Assembly (NCBI GenBank): GCA_002700485.1 | Contig: PADU01000020.1 | Location: 18,812 to 41,989, forward strand | Reading direction: 5' to 3' | Origin: SAR116 cluster bacterium | Lineage (GTDB): Bacteria; Pseudomonadota; Alphaproteobacteria; Puniceispirillales; Puniceispirillaceae | DNA: 23,178 bases | Shown here: positions 8,256 to 14,484 of the stretch, in pieces | Layout: each line of letters begins with the position of its first letter | Numbering within the stretch: the stretch's first letter is position 1 | Notes under the pieces: model-generated | The model's input: only the letters and a program-made list of their open reading frames with translations | What the model was told of the DNA's origin: nothing | The model's database searches: none | Position numbers and translations under genes: made by a program

Positions 8256-8544
8256 AAACTTCACCTCGCACATCTATGTCTTTGCCAAAAACAGTAGAGG
8301 TATCATTCCTTATTTCTAGCGTCTCGCTACACCTGAAAAATAGATGCCGCCCACCAGACAGTGTTCTGGTTTGGACTGTTTGGGGATTCCCCAACTTTAG
8401 GGCTGCAAATGTCTCTTCACCACATTTGTTGCCGCCTTCATCGATGTCTATTGCAATCAATCCAGAAGCTTTGCCCATAGGCACACCAACAATAGCGTTA
8501 GGGTGCTCACTCCAAAACTGGTCACACACCCTTTGACAAAACAC
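8227..8544 (-). pseudogene. Remnant of a bifunctional DNA primase/polymerase (Prim-Pol) N-terminal domain
   Basis: The 105-codon frame encodes the middle of a phage/plasmid-type Prim-Pol domain: HPNAIVGVPMGKASGLIAIDID (14-35), with the DxD metal-binding pair at Asp33 and Asp35, then LSGGRHLFF (62-70) with the conserved His67, then IRND and GKDIDVRGE (88-95). Full Prim-Pol domains have about 35 more N-terminal residues (the GWxVFPL region) and much sequence after DVRG. Both are missing. Similarity stops at Glu95 (base 8260), and the last ten codons read out of family and overlap the end of the upstream plus-strand gene. The first codon is GTG. The reading frame stays open toward the tRNA, but that part does not look like the family. 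This is a broken leftover of a mobile element, probably not functional. Confidence 0.75.
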
Positions 8545-8610
8545 CCCAAAATGTGTGATTCTGAGCGCATTAAGAAATCGAGTGTGATCGGTCTGTAATT
8601 GAGTGTGAAT

Positions 8611-8620
8611 AAAAAAATCT
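8611..8620 (-). terminator. T-run directly downstream of the tRNA
   Basis: On the minus strand the tRNA CCA is followed at once by AGATTTTTTTATTC. The seven-T run right after the folded tRNA could end or help end transcription. It also marks the junction with the accessory region. There is no separate hairpin, so the call is weak. Confidence 0.3.
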
Positions 8621-8697
8621 TGGTAGCGGAGGAGGGACTCGAACCCCCGACACGCGGATTATGATTCCGCTGCTCTAACCACCTGAGCTACTCCGCC
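8621..8697 (-). tRNA. tRNA with anticodon CAT, most likely elongator tRNA-Met
   Basis: The minus strand folds into a full cloverleaf of 77 bases including an encoded CCA (8621-8623). The acceptor stem GGCGGAG pairs with CTCCGCT, the D-arm has AGCTCAGGTGGTTAGAGC, the anticodon stem is GCGGA/TCCGC around loop ATCATAA, and the T-arm has GGTTCGAGTCC. The first acceptor pair is a G-T wobble. It is not the initiator type: there is no unpaired first base and no GGG/CCC run in the anticodon stem. A CAT anticodon may also belong to tRNA-Ile2 (lysidine-modified), but the overall sequence matches the alphaproteobacterial elongator Met tRNA as I remember it. Its 3' end faces the accessory region, the usual geometry for tRNA-targeted integration. 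Confidence 0.93.
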
Positions 8698-8801
8698 TGA
8701 AAGCTGCTATTTTTGATCACAAAACGAGTCAACAGAGCAAACCGTTGAAGATTTGTCTTAAGGTTTCACCTCAGATAGGTCAAGCGCAAAATAAGCCGTC
8801 A

Positions 8802-8819
8802 GCTACTATAGTCAGTAGC
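8802..8819 (-). terminator. Small hairpin downstream of mnmA
   Basis: GCTACT (8802-8807) pairs with AGTAGC (8814-8819) around a six-base loop, 15 bases beyond the mnmA stop. Read on the minus strand, it is followed some ten bases later by TTATTTT. The stem is short and the T-tract displaced, so it is at best a weak terminator between mnmA and the tRNA. Confidence 0.25.
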
Positions 8820-8833
8820 CCGCAAAGGCAACA

Positions 8834-10069
8834 TTAGCCTGACTGATTAGAGCCGTGTGTTGGCGCATGAGCGATCCAACCTCCCCCAAGTACAAGCCTG
8901 TCATTTTCAACACTGTAAATCACACCGACTTGACCTGGAGCGATACCAAATTCAGCAGCTTCGAGAGCTATGTGCAAAGTGACTTTACCATAACTATTTT
9001 CGCTCTGATCTGGCTTAATTAGAAGGCGTGCTGGTGCTGCTGGTGCTGTATTACGCAGCTTAATCTTCACCGGAAGCCCATCTTTTGTATGCGCCGCTGC
9101 CATGTCTACCAGTTCAGGTGAAATCCAATTGACCTCCGTTAAATAAACATCAGAACAGGCAAGAGCGGATTGCGGGCCAACGATTACCTCGTGGTTATCA
9201 GCATTAATACCAACAACATAAAGTGGCGAATTATCCTTACTAGCTGTCTTACGCCCGCCGATGCCAAGACCGCGACGCTGCCCGATTGTATAGTCAATTA
9301 CACCCTTATGTTGACCAAGAAGAGTGCCATCAAGATGACGAATAATACCGGGTTCTATCGCACCCGGACTTAGTTTCCGGACCACATCCGCATATCGACC
9401 ATTTGGCACAAAACAAATATCCTGACTATCCGGCTTGTCACTAACAGTCAGATTAAATTTTTCAGCCAACCGACGGGTTTCCGCCTTTGTCATGCCGCCA
9501 AGAGGAAATCGCAGATACTCAAGTTGTTCAGGCGTTGTTGCGAATAAGAAATAAGACTGATCTCTGCTATCATCAACCGCACGTTGAAGACTGGGTGTTG
9601 AGTCTATCATCTCGCGGCGGACATAATGTCCTGTTGCTAGACAATCTGCATCCAACTCACGGGCTGTTGCCAGAAGATCTCTAAACTTCACTGTTTGGTT
9701 GCATCGCACGCAGGGAACCGGCGTGTGACCTGCCAAATAACTGTCCACAAAATCATCTACTACCTGTTCACGAAATAGGCTTTCATAATCCAATACGTAG
9801 TGAGGAATACCTAAACTGCCAGCAACCATTCTTGCATCATGAATATCCGCGCCCGCACAGCACGCACCCTTTGCTTGAACCGCAACACCATGATCATAAA
9901 GTTGTAAGGTTATACCAATCACCTCAAAACCCTGCTCAACCAGCATTGCTGCAGTTACAGAACTGTCCACTCCGCCAGACATAGTAACTACAACACGGGT
10001 TTTTGCTGGTGCTTTTGCAAATCCCAGCGAATTCAGCTCTTCTTTAACAATATGAATGGGGCCTGACAT
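8834..10069 (-). CDS. mnmA: tRNA-specific 2-thiouridylase MnmA
   Basis: Cytosolic enzyme that thiolates wobble U34 of tRNA-Lys, -Glu and -Gln, using ATP and relayed sulfur. The 411-residue product has the PP-loop SGGVDSS (31-37), the ATGHYV tRNA-site motif, and catalytic cysteines in CVRCNQTVKF (Cys120, Cys123) and SQDICFV (Cys219). By alignment from memory, Cys123 and Cys219 correspond to the E. coli pair Cys102/Cys199. The extra Cys120 gives a CxxC plus Cys pattern, which in some MnmA proteins has been proposed to hold an Fe-S cluster. The ATG follows GAAGG at good spacing. It lies 43 bases after the ferredoxin gene, on the same strand as that gene and the desulfurase, which may supply the sulfur. 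Length is slightly above the E. coli protein owing to a longer N-terminus. Confidence 0.97.
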   Translation of the reverse strand: MSGPIHIVKEELNSLGFAKAPAKTRVVVTMSGGVDSSVTAAMLVEQGFEVIGITLQLYDHGVAVQAKGACCAGADIHDARMVAGSLGIPHYVLDYESLFREQVVDDFVDSYLAGHTPVPCVRCNQTVKFRDLLATARELDADCLATGHYVRREMIDSTPSLQRAVDDSRDQSYFLFATTPEQLEYLRFPLGGMTKAETRRLAEKFNLTVSDKPDSQDICFVPNGRYADVVRKLSPGAIEPGIIRHLDGTLLGQHKGVIDYTIGQRRGLGIGGRKTASKDNSPLYVVGINADNHEVIVGPQSALACSDVYLTEVNWISPELVDMAAAHTKDGLPVKIKLRNTAPAAPARLLIKPDQSENSYGKVTLHIALEAAEFGIAPGQVGVIYSVENDRLVLGGGWIAHAPTHGSNQSG

Positions 10070-10112
10070 ATCAGCCTTCTCTTTTACTTGAAAGCCTAAA
10101 ATGGTTCTATGT

Positions 10113-10427
10113 TTAATAGTCTTCAGGAACTTTTACTGTCAGGCCGTCCAAACTATCATCAATCGTGATCTGACACCCCAGACGCGATGTTGGAGTCAGT
10201 CCAAACGCTAATTCAAGCATATCCATTTCATCATCAGACGGCGGCCCAACACGGGCAAAATCCGCATTTGAAAAATAAACATGACACGTTGCACAGGATA
10301 AGCTGCCCCCACATGTCCCTTCAAGTCCCATATTGTTGTCACGACCAATTTCCATGAGAGTCGACCCGCTATCCACATTCAGCTCATGTTCGCTTCCATC
10401 TGTTTTGATGAATTTCACTGTTGGCAT
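10113..10427 (-). CDS. 2Fe-2S ferredoxin, adrenodoxin/Isc type
   Basis: Small electron carrier of 104 residues, starting MPTVKFIKTDG. Four cysteines bind the cluster: Cys39, Cys45 and Cys48 in the C-x5-C-x2-C motif TCGGSLSCATC, and Cys85 in RLGCQI. This is the vertebrate-adrenodoxin/bacterial Fdx pattern, not the plant type. Asp/Glu-rich DDEMDMLE (66-73) resembles the acidic docking helix used by redox partners. The frame stays open 48 codons upstream into the desulfurase gene, but that part is unlike ferredoxins, so I place the start at the ATG at 10425-10427, 25 bases after the desulfurase stop. Its neighbours suggest it serves Fe-S assembly, as Fdx does in Isc operons, though a P450 or other hydroxylase partner is also possible. 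Confidence 0.93.
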   Translation of the reverse strand: MPTVKFIKTDGSEHELNVDSGSTLMEIGRDNNMGLEGTCGGSLSCATCHVYFSNADFARVGPPSDDEMDMLELAFGLTPTSRLGCQITIDDSLDGLTVKVPEDY

Positions 10428-10452
10428 AATCAATTGCTCTCTATGAGGACGT

Positions 10453-11568
10453 TCAATAGTATCGATTTGCTTTGCGCTTGTAAAGATCAATGACGGCCTG
10501 CGCAAGTCCGTAAAAATCCTGTCTGGTTGTTTTCCAGCCTCCAGAAATACGGACCACTTGTCCAGCTGCATCGTCTCGGCCCATAGCTTTTAACACATGG
10601 CTGGAGGTTACCTTCCCCGACGAACAAGCAGAACCAGAACTGATGGCAAAACCCGCTAAATCTAGTGCCATTATAGCTGTCTGTGCTGCAAGACCAGGCA
10701 AAAATAGGCATGAGGTATTCACCAGACGCGCCGCACTGACACCCATAACTTCAACCTCTGGGCAATGCTGTATAATCATCTGCTCTGCCTGATCACGCCA
10801 CAAGCGCATATGCTCAATTGAAGAAGGTCGTGCAAGCTGCGCCGCAGCGGCAAAACCGCAAATCCCGGAGAGATTTTCTGTACCTGAGCGCCTGCCCTGC
10901 TCCTGCCCACCGCCAGCTAAAAGGGAATTTAAAGGTCTGCCTTCACGGTACCATACAGCCCCTGTTCCTGTTGGTGCACCAATTTTATGACCAGAAACAG
11001 TCAGATAATCGATTGAGCTTTCCTCTGGAGTGATCTCCAATTTTCCAAAGGCCTGAACCATGTCTGTATGAAAGGCTACGTTATGTTGCTGACATAATAT
11101 GCCAATATCCTCTAGAGGCTGAATGACCCCTGTTTCGTTATTCGCAGCCATCACAGAGACCAAAACGCCTGCCCTACCTTGATCTGACAAAGTTGACAAT
11201 AGGGTTTCAAGATGGCGCAGGCTGACAACTCCATTTTCATCCACATTAATCAGTTTTGCATTTGGACAGGCAGCCAAAACTGCCTCATGTTCAACTGAAG
11301 AGGCAAAAACAGTCTGAAATCCCGACAAAACCATATTATTAGATTCTGTGCCACCACTTGTGAAGGTAAGGGTTGAAGGTTGCACATTCAATGAATCTGC
11401 TATGGTCTTCCGTGCAGCTTCCATAAGGGCTCGGGCAGCTCGGCCAAACTGATGTACAGAGGAAGGATTTGCGGGTTGGCGCAGAGCTTCCATCATCGCC
11501 TCTGCTGCTTCAGGGCGAAGGGGTGCAGTCGCATTATAGTCCAGATATATAGGTCCAGCAGTTGACAT
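10453..11568 (-). CDS. Cysteine desulfurase, NifS/IscS family
   Basis: PLP enzyme that takes sulfur from L-cysteine as an enzyme persulfide, leaving alanine. The 371-residue product shows IYLDYNATAP at the start, TSGGTESNN for cofactor phosphate binding, His94 in SVEHEA, Asp169 in HTDMVQAFG, the PLP lysine in SGHKIGAPTG (Lys195), and the catalytic cysteine in SSGSACSSGKVTSSHVL (Cys315). It is shorter than E. coli IscS (about 404) and nearer the compact NifS-like group found in alphaproteobacteria. The start is the ATG at 11568, with AGAGGA upstream overlapping the cysE stop; a GTG one codon earlier is an alternative. The gap to cysE is only 14 bases, so cysteine production and use are linked. 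Likely sulfur acceptors are Fe-S scaffold proteins (not in the window) and the tRNA thiolation relay to MnmA. Confidence 0.95.
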   Translation of the reverse strand: MSTAGPIYLDYNATAPLRPEAAEAMMEALRQPANPSSVHQFGRAARALMEAARKTIADSLNVQPSTLTFTSGGTESNNMVLSGFQTVFASSVEHEAVLAACPNAKLINVDENGVVSLRHLETLLSTLSDQGRAGVLVSVMAANNETGVIQPLEDIGILCQQHNVAFHTDMVQAFGKLEITPEESSIDYLTVSGHKIGAPTGTGAVWYREGRPLNSLLAGGGQEQGRRSGTENLSGICGFAAAAQLARPSSIEHMRLWRDQAEQMIIQHCPEVEVMGVSAARLVNTSCLFLPGLAAQTAIMALDLAGFAISSGSACSSGKVTSSHVLKAMGRDDAAGQVVRISGGWKTTRQDFYGLAQAVIDLYKRKANRYY

Positions 11569-11582
11569 CACCTGACTTCCTC

Positions 11583-12320
11583 TTATTCAGATGAAGAGGC
11601 TGGCTTACTAGTCTTTTTATCAGACGAAGAAATAGGCGAAAGCGAAGCAGGCTTACTATCTTTTAGCAATTCGATTTGTGTCCTTAAAGATTCTAGCTCT
11701 GCAAACAAAATTGACACTGTTCTTTCTTGACTGTCTTCTAATGGCATATGGCTGACAGCGTAAGGCTCAAACTGACCATCTGCTGGCCGCTTATGAATTG
11801 GCTTTGCGGGAATACCAACTACTATCTGCCCATCGCCCACATCTTTAGTCACAACAGAATTTCCGCCAACCCGCGCACGGGCGCCAACTGTAACAGGTCC
11901 CAAAATCTGTGCGCCCGCACCAATGATCACTTCATCTCGCAATGTAGGATGACGTTTAATTGACCGTTGTGCCTTTGCATCAACAGCAGGCATTACACCA
12001 CCGAGTGTGACACCGTGATAAAGTGTTACGTTTTTGCCTAAGATTGCTGTCTGTCCGATTACAATTCCCATTCCATGATCGGCAAAAAACCCCTCACCAA
12101 TTTCAGCTGCAGGATGAATTTCAATGCCGGTCAGCCAACGTGCTGTCTGCATGATAAACCGTGATAAAGTATGCAGGCCCACCCGCCATAGCGGATGGGC
12201 AAGGCGATGCGCTAACATGACGTGAAAGCTAGGATAAAGAACAATCGCGCTGATCCATCCGCCAGCAGCTGGATCGCGCTCAAGTATAGCAGACAAATCG
12301 GCTTTTAATTTTGTCAACAT
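11583..12320 (-). CDS. cysE: Serine O-acetyltransferase CysE
   Basis: Makes O-acetyl-L-serine from serine and acetyl-CoA, the committed step of cysteine synthesis, in the cytosol. The 245-residue protein has the short SAT-type N-terminal helices (SFHVMLAHRLAHPLW) and then a left-handed beta-helix of hexapeptide repeats, with IEIHPAAEIG, FFADHGMGIVIG, VTLYHGVTLGG, IIGAGAQILGPV and RVGGNSVV. The catalytic His is in ADHGMG. The common VIGETA reads VIGQTA here. After the repeats comes a Ser/Lys-rich tail (about 205-245) that shows no domain and may be unstructured. The ATG follows AGGA at seven bases. It is first in the minus-strand set with the desulfurase, ferredoxin and mnmA. The 190-bp divergent gap upstream should hold its promoter, though I found no clear -35/-10 on this strand. 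Confidence 0.95.
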   Translation of the reverse strand: MLTKLKADLSAILERDPAAGGWISAIVLYPSFHVMLAHRLAHPLWRVGLHTLSRFIMQTARWLTGIEIHPAAEIGEGFFADHGMGIVIGQTAILGKNVTLYHGVTLGGVMPAVDAKAQRSIKRHPTLRDEVIIGAGAQILGPVTVGARARVGGNSVVTKDVGDGQIVVGIPAKPIHKRPADGQFEPYAVSHMPLEDSQERTVSILFAELESLRTQIELLKDSKPASLSPISSSDKKTSKPASSSE

Positions 12321-12446
12321 CTGTAAATCCTGTTCGCTGTTATCAGCATCCTAGGGCTCTAATTGCCACCTCAGTTTAACTGCAAAAACTAGTCAATTAA
12401 AGGAATAAACAGCTAGTCTTTAATATTGTAACCTCTCAGAACAGAC

Positions 12447-12475
12447 TTGGAATAGCCTGCTTATTGAGATATAAG
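12447..12475 (+). promoter_or_regulatory. Probable sigma-70-type promoter for the hydrolase-fold gene and tyrS
   Basis: TTGGAA at 12447-12452 and TATAAG at 12470-12475 are separated by exactly 17 bases, matching housekeeping consensus at 4/6 and 5/6 positions. A transcript from about 12482 would have a leader near 29 bases and contains AGGGAG (12495-12500), 10 bases before the start codon at 12511. It lies in the divergent gap with cysE. Confidence 0.5.
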
Positions 12476-12510
12476 CCGTAATGCAGAATTCGCAAGGGAG
12501 TGAAAGCTGA

Positions 12511-13182
12511 ATGCCTGAAGTCATCATAAATGGTCCAGCTGGCCGACTGGAATGCCGCTACATGCCTGGGGCGACAAATGATTCACCAACAGCTCTTGTG
12601 CTCCACCCAGAGCCTGACAAAGGTGGAACCATGAATAACCGCGTAACATTTGCAACGTATAAATTATTTCAAGCTCGTGGCTTCGCTGTTATGCGATTCA
12701 ATTTCCGCGGTGTAGGCAAATCACAAGGCAGCTATGAACAAGGTGAAGGTGAATTATCGGATGCCGCGACTGCAATTGACTGGCTGCAAACCCAATTCCC
12801 TTCCTCAAATGTGTGCTGGATTTCAGGATTTTCTTTTGGGTCCTGGATTGCTATGCAGCTGATGATGCGCCGCCCTGAAATTACAGGCTTTATCTGTTTA
12901 TCACCACCAGCCGCAACACATGATTTCACCTTTCTTGCTCCCTGTCCTGCTAGCGGCTTGATTATTCAAGGTGCAGAAAATGAAGCTGTGCCCCCAAGCC
13001 GCGTACGAGCACTGGTTGATAAGATTTCCAAGCAAAAAGGTGTTACGATTGATATCGACACGGTTAAGGGCGCGAATAATTTCTTCAGCACACATCTTGA
13101 TGAGGCTATGCTGTCGGTTGCTAACTATCTGGAAAGAACTGACAATGGACAGAATATGCCTAACTCCATTGCTGATGGATAA
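12511..13182 (+). CDS. Alpha/beta-hydrolase-fold protein with a degenerate catalytic triad
   Basis: A 223-residue member of the small dienelactone-hydrolase-like group (COG2945 style) often found near Suf/desulfurase genes in alphaproteobacteria. Landmarks: HPEPDKGGTMNN (32-43), RFNFRGVGKSQG (62-73) and the nucleophile elbow GFSFGS (Ser108). Relatives, as I recall them, carry the acid in G-x-x-D-x-V and the base in GANHFF. Here these read GAENEAV (Asn157) and GANNFF (Asn190), and I checked the codons (AAT, AAT). Only the serine of the triad therefore remains, and the protein may bind without hydrolysing or use other residues (His195 is nearby). The C-terminus is polar. AGGGAG precedes the ATG. 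It is followed 15 bases later by tyrS, likely co-transcribed. The substrate is unknown. Confidence 0.85.
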   Translation: MPEVIINGPAGRLECRYMPGATNDSPTALVLHPEPDKGGTMNNRVTFATYKLFQARGFAVMRFNFRGVGKSQGSYEQGEGELSDAATAIDWLQTQFPSSNVCWISGFSFGSWIAMQLMMRRPEITGFICLSPPAATHDFTFLAPCPASGLIIQGAENEAVPPSRVRALVDKISKQKGVTIDIDTVKGANNFFSTHLDEAMLSVANYLERTDNGQNMPNSIADG

Positions 13183-13197
13183 ATAAAAGTCAAAAAT

Positions 13198-14448
13198 ATG
13201 AATACCTCTTCTGCTTTTCTGACTGAACTGATCGGTCGCGGATATATGCATCAGGCCACAAATCTGAATGGTCTTGATGAACTGTTAAGCCAGCAACCAA
13301 TCTCAGCCTACATTGGCTTTGACTGCACAGCCGACAGTCTGCATGTTGGTTCTCTTATTCAGATAATGATGTTACGTCTGCTACAAAAGCATGGACACAA
13401 GCCAATTGTCTTGATGGGGGGAGGGACAACTAAAGTTGGCGATCCATCTGGCAAAGATGAAGCCCGCCCTCTGCTATCTGATCAGGATATTGAAATAAAC
13501 AAGGAGGGCATCCGAAAAATCTTTGAGAAATATCTAACTTTTGGGGATGGGCCCTCTGACGCAGTGATGGTGGATAATGCTGATTGGCTTGATGGTCTAG
13601 CATATATTAAATTCTTGCGAGACTTCGGCAGCCATTTTTCGATTAACCGAATGATGGGAATGGAATCTGTTAAAATCCGGCTTGAACGTGAACAAAATCT
13701 CTCATTCATTGAATTTAATTATGCTATTCTCCAAGCCTATGATTTTTGTGAATTACGGCGTCGCTATGGTTGTGCTCTGCAGATGGGGGGCTCAGACCAG
13801 TGGGGAAATATTATCACAGGCATTGATCTAACACGAAGGGTTGACGGGCAGGAAGTGTTTGGACTGACATCGCCACTGATTACGACAGCTTCAGGGGCAA
13901 AAATGGGCAAATCAGCAGCAGGGGCGGTCTGGTTAAATGAAGATAAGCTTTCAACCTTTGATTTCTGGCAGTTCTGGCGAAATTCAGAAGATGCTGACGT
14001 TGGCCGGTTCCTGAGACTATTCACAGAATTGCCTGAAACTGACATTCAGCAGCTTGAAGCTTTGGAAGGTGCAGACATCAACACTGCAAAGATTACTCTT
14101 GCAAACGCAATAACAACCTTATGCCATGGCAAAGGAGCTGCCGTCTCTGCTGCGCAAACTGCACGACAGAGCTTTTCTGAGGGCGGCATCGCTGACGGAC
14201 TGCCTACGCTGACCATAGCCGCAAGCGAGCTTGAACAACTCAGTCTCATCGATGCCTTTATTCAGATTGGCCTTGCCAGTTCAAAAGGTGAAGTGCGCCG
14301 CCTTATCAGAGGGGGTGGGGCAAGGCTAAACAATAATCCTGCGAAAGAAGAAGATTATATGTTTCAGACCACTGACTTTGATAAGGACGGCAAAGCACAG
14401 ATCGCAGCAGGCAAAAAACGCCGCGCCGTCATCCAGTTGTCCAGCTAA
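13198..14448 (+). CDS. tyrS: Tyrosyl-tRNA synthetase
   Basis: Cytosolic class I aminoacyl-tRNA synthetase charging tRNA-Tyr. The 416-residue product has YIGFDCTADSLHVGSL, with the HIGH-like motif HVGS (49-52); GGGTTKVGDPSGK; the tyrosine-site stretch QMGGSDQWGN; and the KMSKS-like loop KMGKS (235-239), which lies after GAKM in the TyrRS manner. An S4-type RNA-binding domain ends the protein (GEVRRLIRGGGARLNN). Length matches bacterial TyrRS (about 400-425). The start ATG has no clear Shine-Dalgarno, only an A-rich stretch, which suits coupling to the gene 15 bases upstream. It converges on the AsmA-like gene with 36 bases between the stops. Confidence 0.98.
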   Translation: MNTSSAFLTELIGRGYMHQATNLNGLDELLSQQPISAYIGFDCTADSLHVGSLIQIMMLRLLQKHGHKPIVLMGGGTTKVGDPSGKDEARPLLSDQDIEINKEGIRKIFEKYLTFGDGPSDAVMVDNADWLDGLAYIKFLRDFGSHFSINRMMGMESVKIRLEREQNLSFIEFNYAILQAYDFCELRRRYGCALQMGGSDQWGNIITGIDLTRRVDGQEVFGLTSPLITTASGAKMGKSAAGAVWLNEDKLSTFDFWQFWRNSEDADVGRFLRLFTELPETDIQQLEALEGADINTAKITLANAITTLCHGKGAAVSAAQTARQSFSEGGIADGLPTLTIAASELEQLSLIDAFIQIGLASSKGEVRRLIRGGGARLNNNPAKEEDYMFQTTDFDKDGKAQIAAGKKRRAVIQLSS

Positions 14449-14484
14449 AGCTAGAAACGCTGAGTTTCCGCAACAGCTAAACGT

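Noticed and set aside
8276..8536. Plus-strand 86-codon frame
   Set aside because: It is antisense to the Prim-Pol remnant, which has recognisable motifs; the plus frame has none.
8704..8732. TTGACT / TAGCAG as a tRNA promoter on the minus strand
   Set aside because: The -10 match is poor and the start would fall right at the tRNA 5' end, leaving no leader; kept out of the feature list.
10428..10571. Upstream extension of the ferredoxin reading frame by 48 codons
   Set aside because: The extra residues are unlike ferredoxins and lie inside the desulfurase gene; the internal ATG at 10425-10427 gives the standard start.
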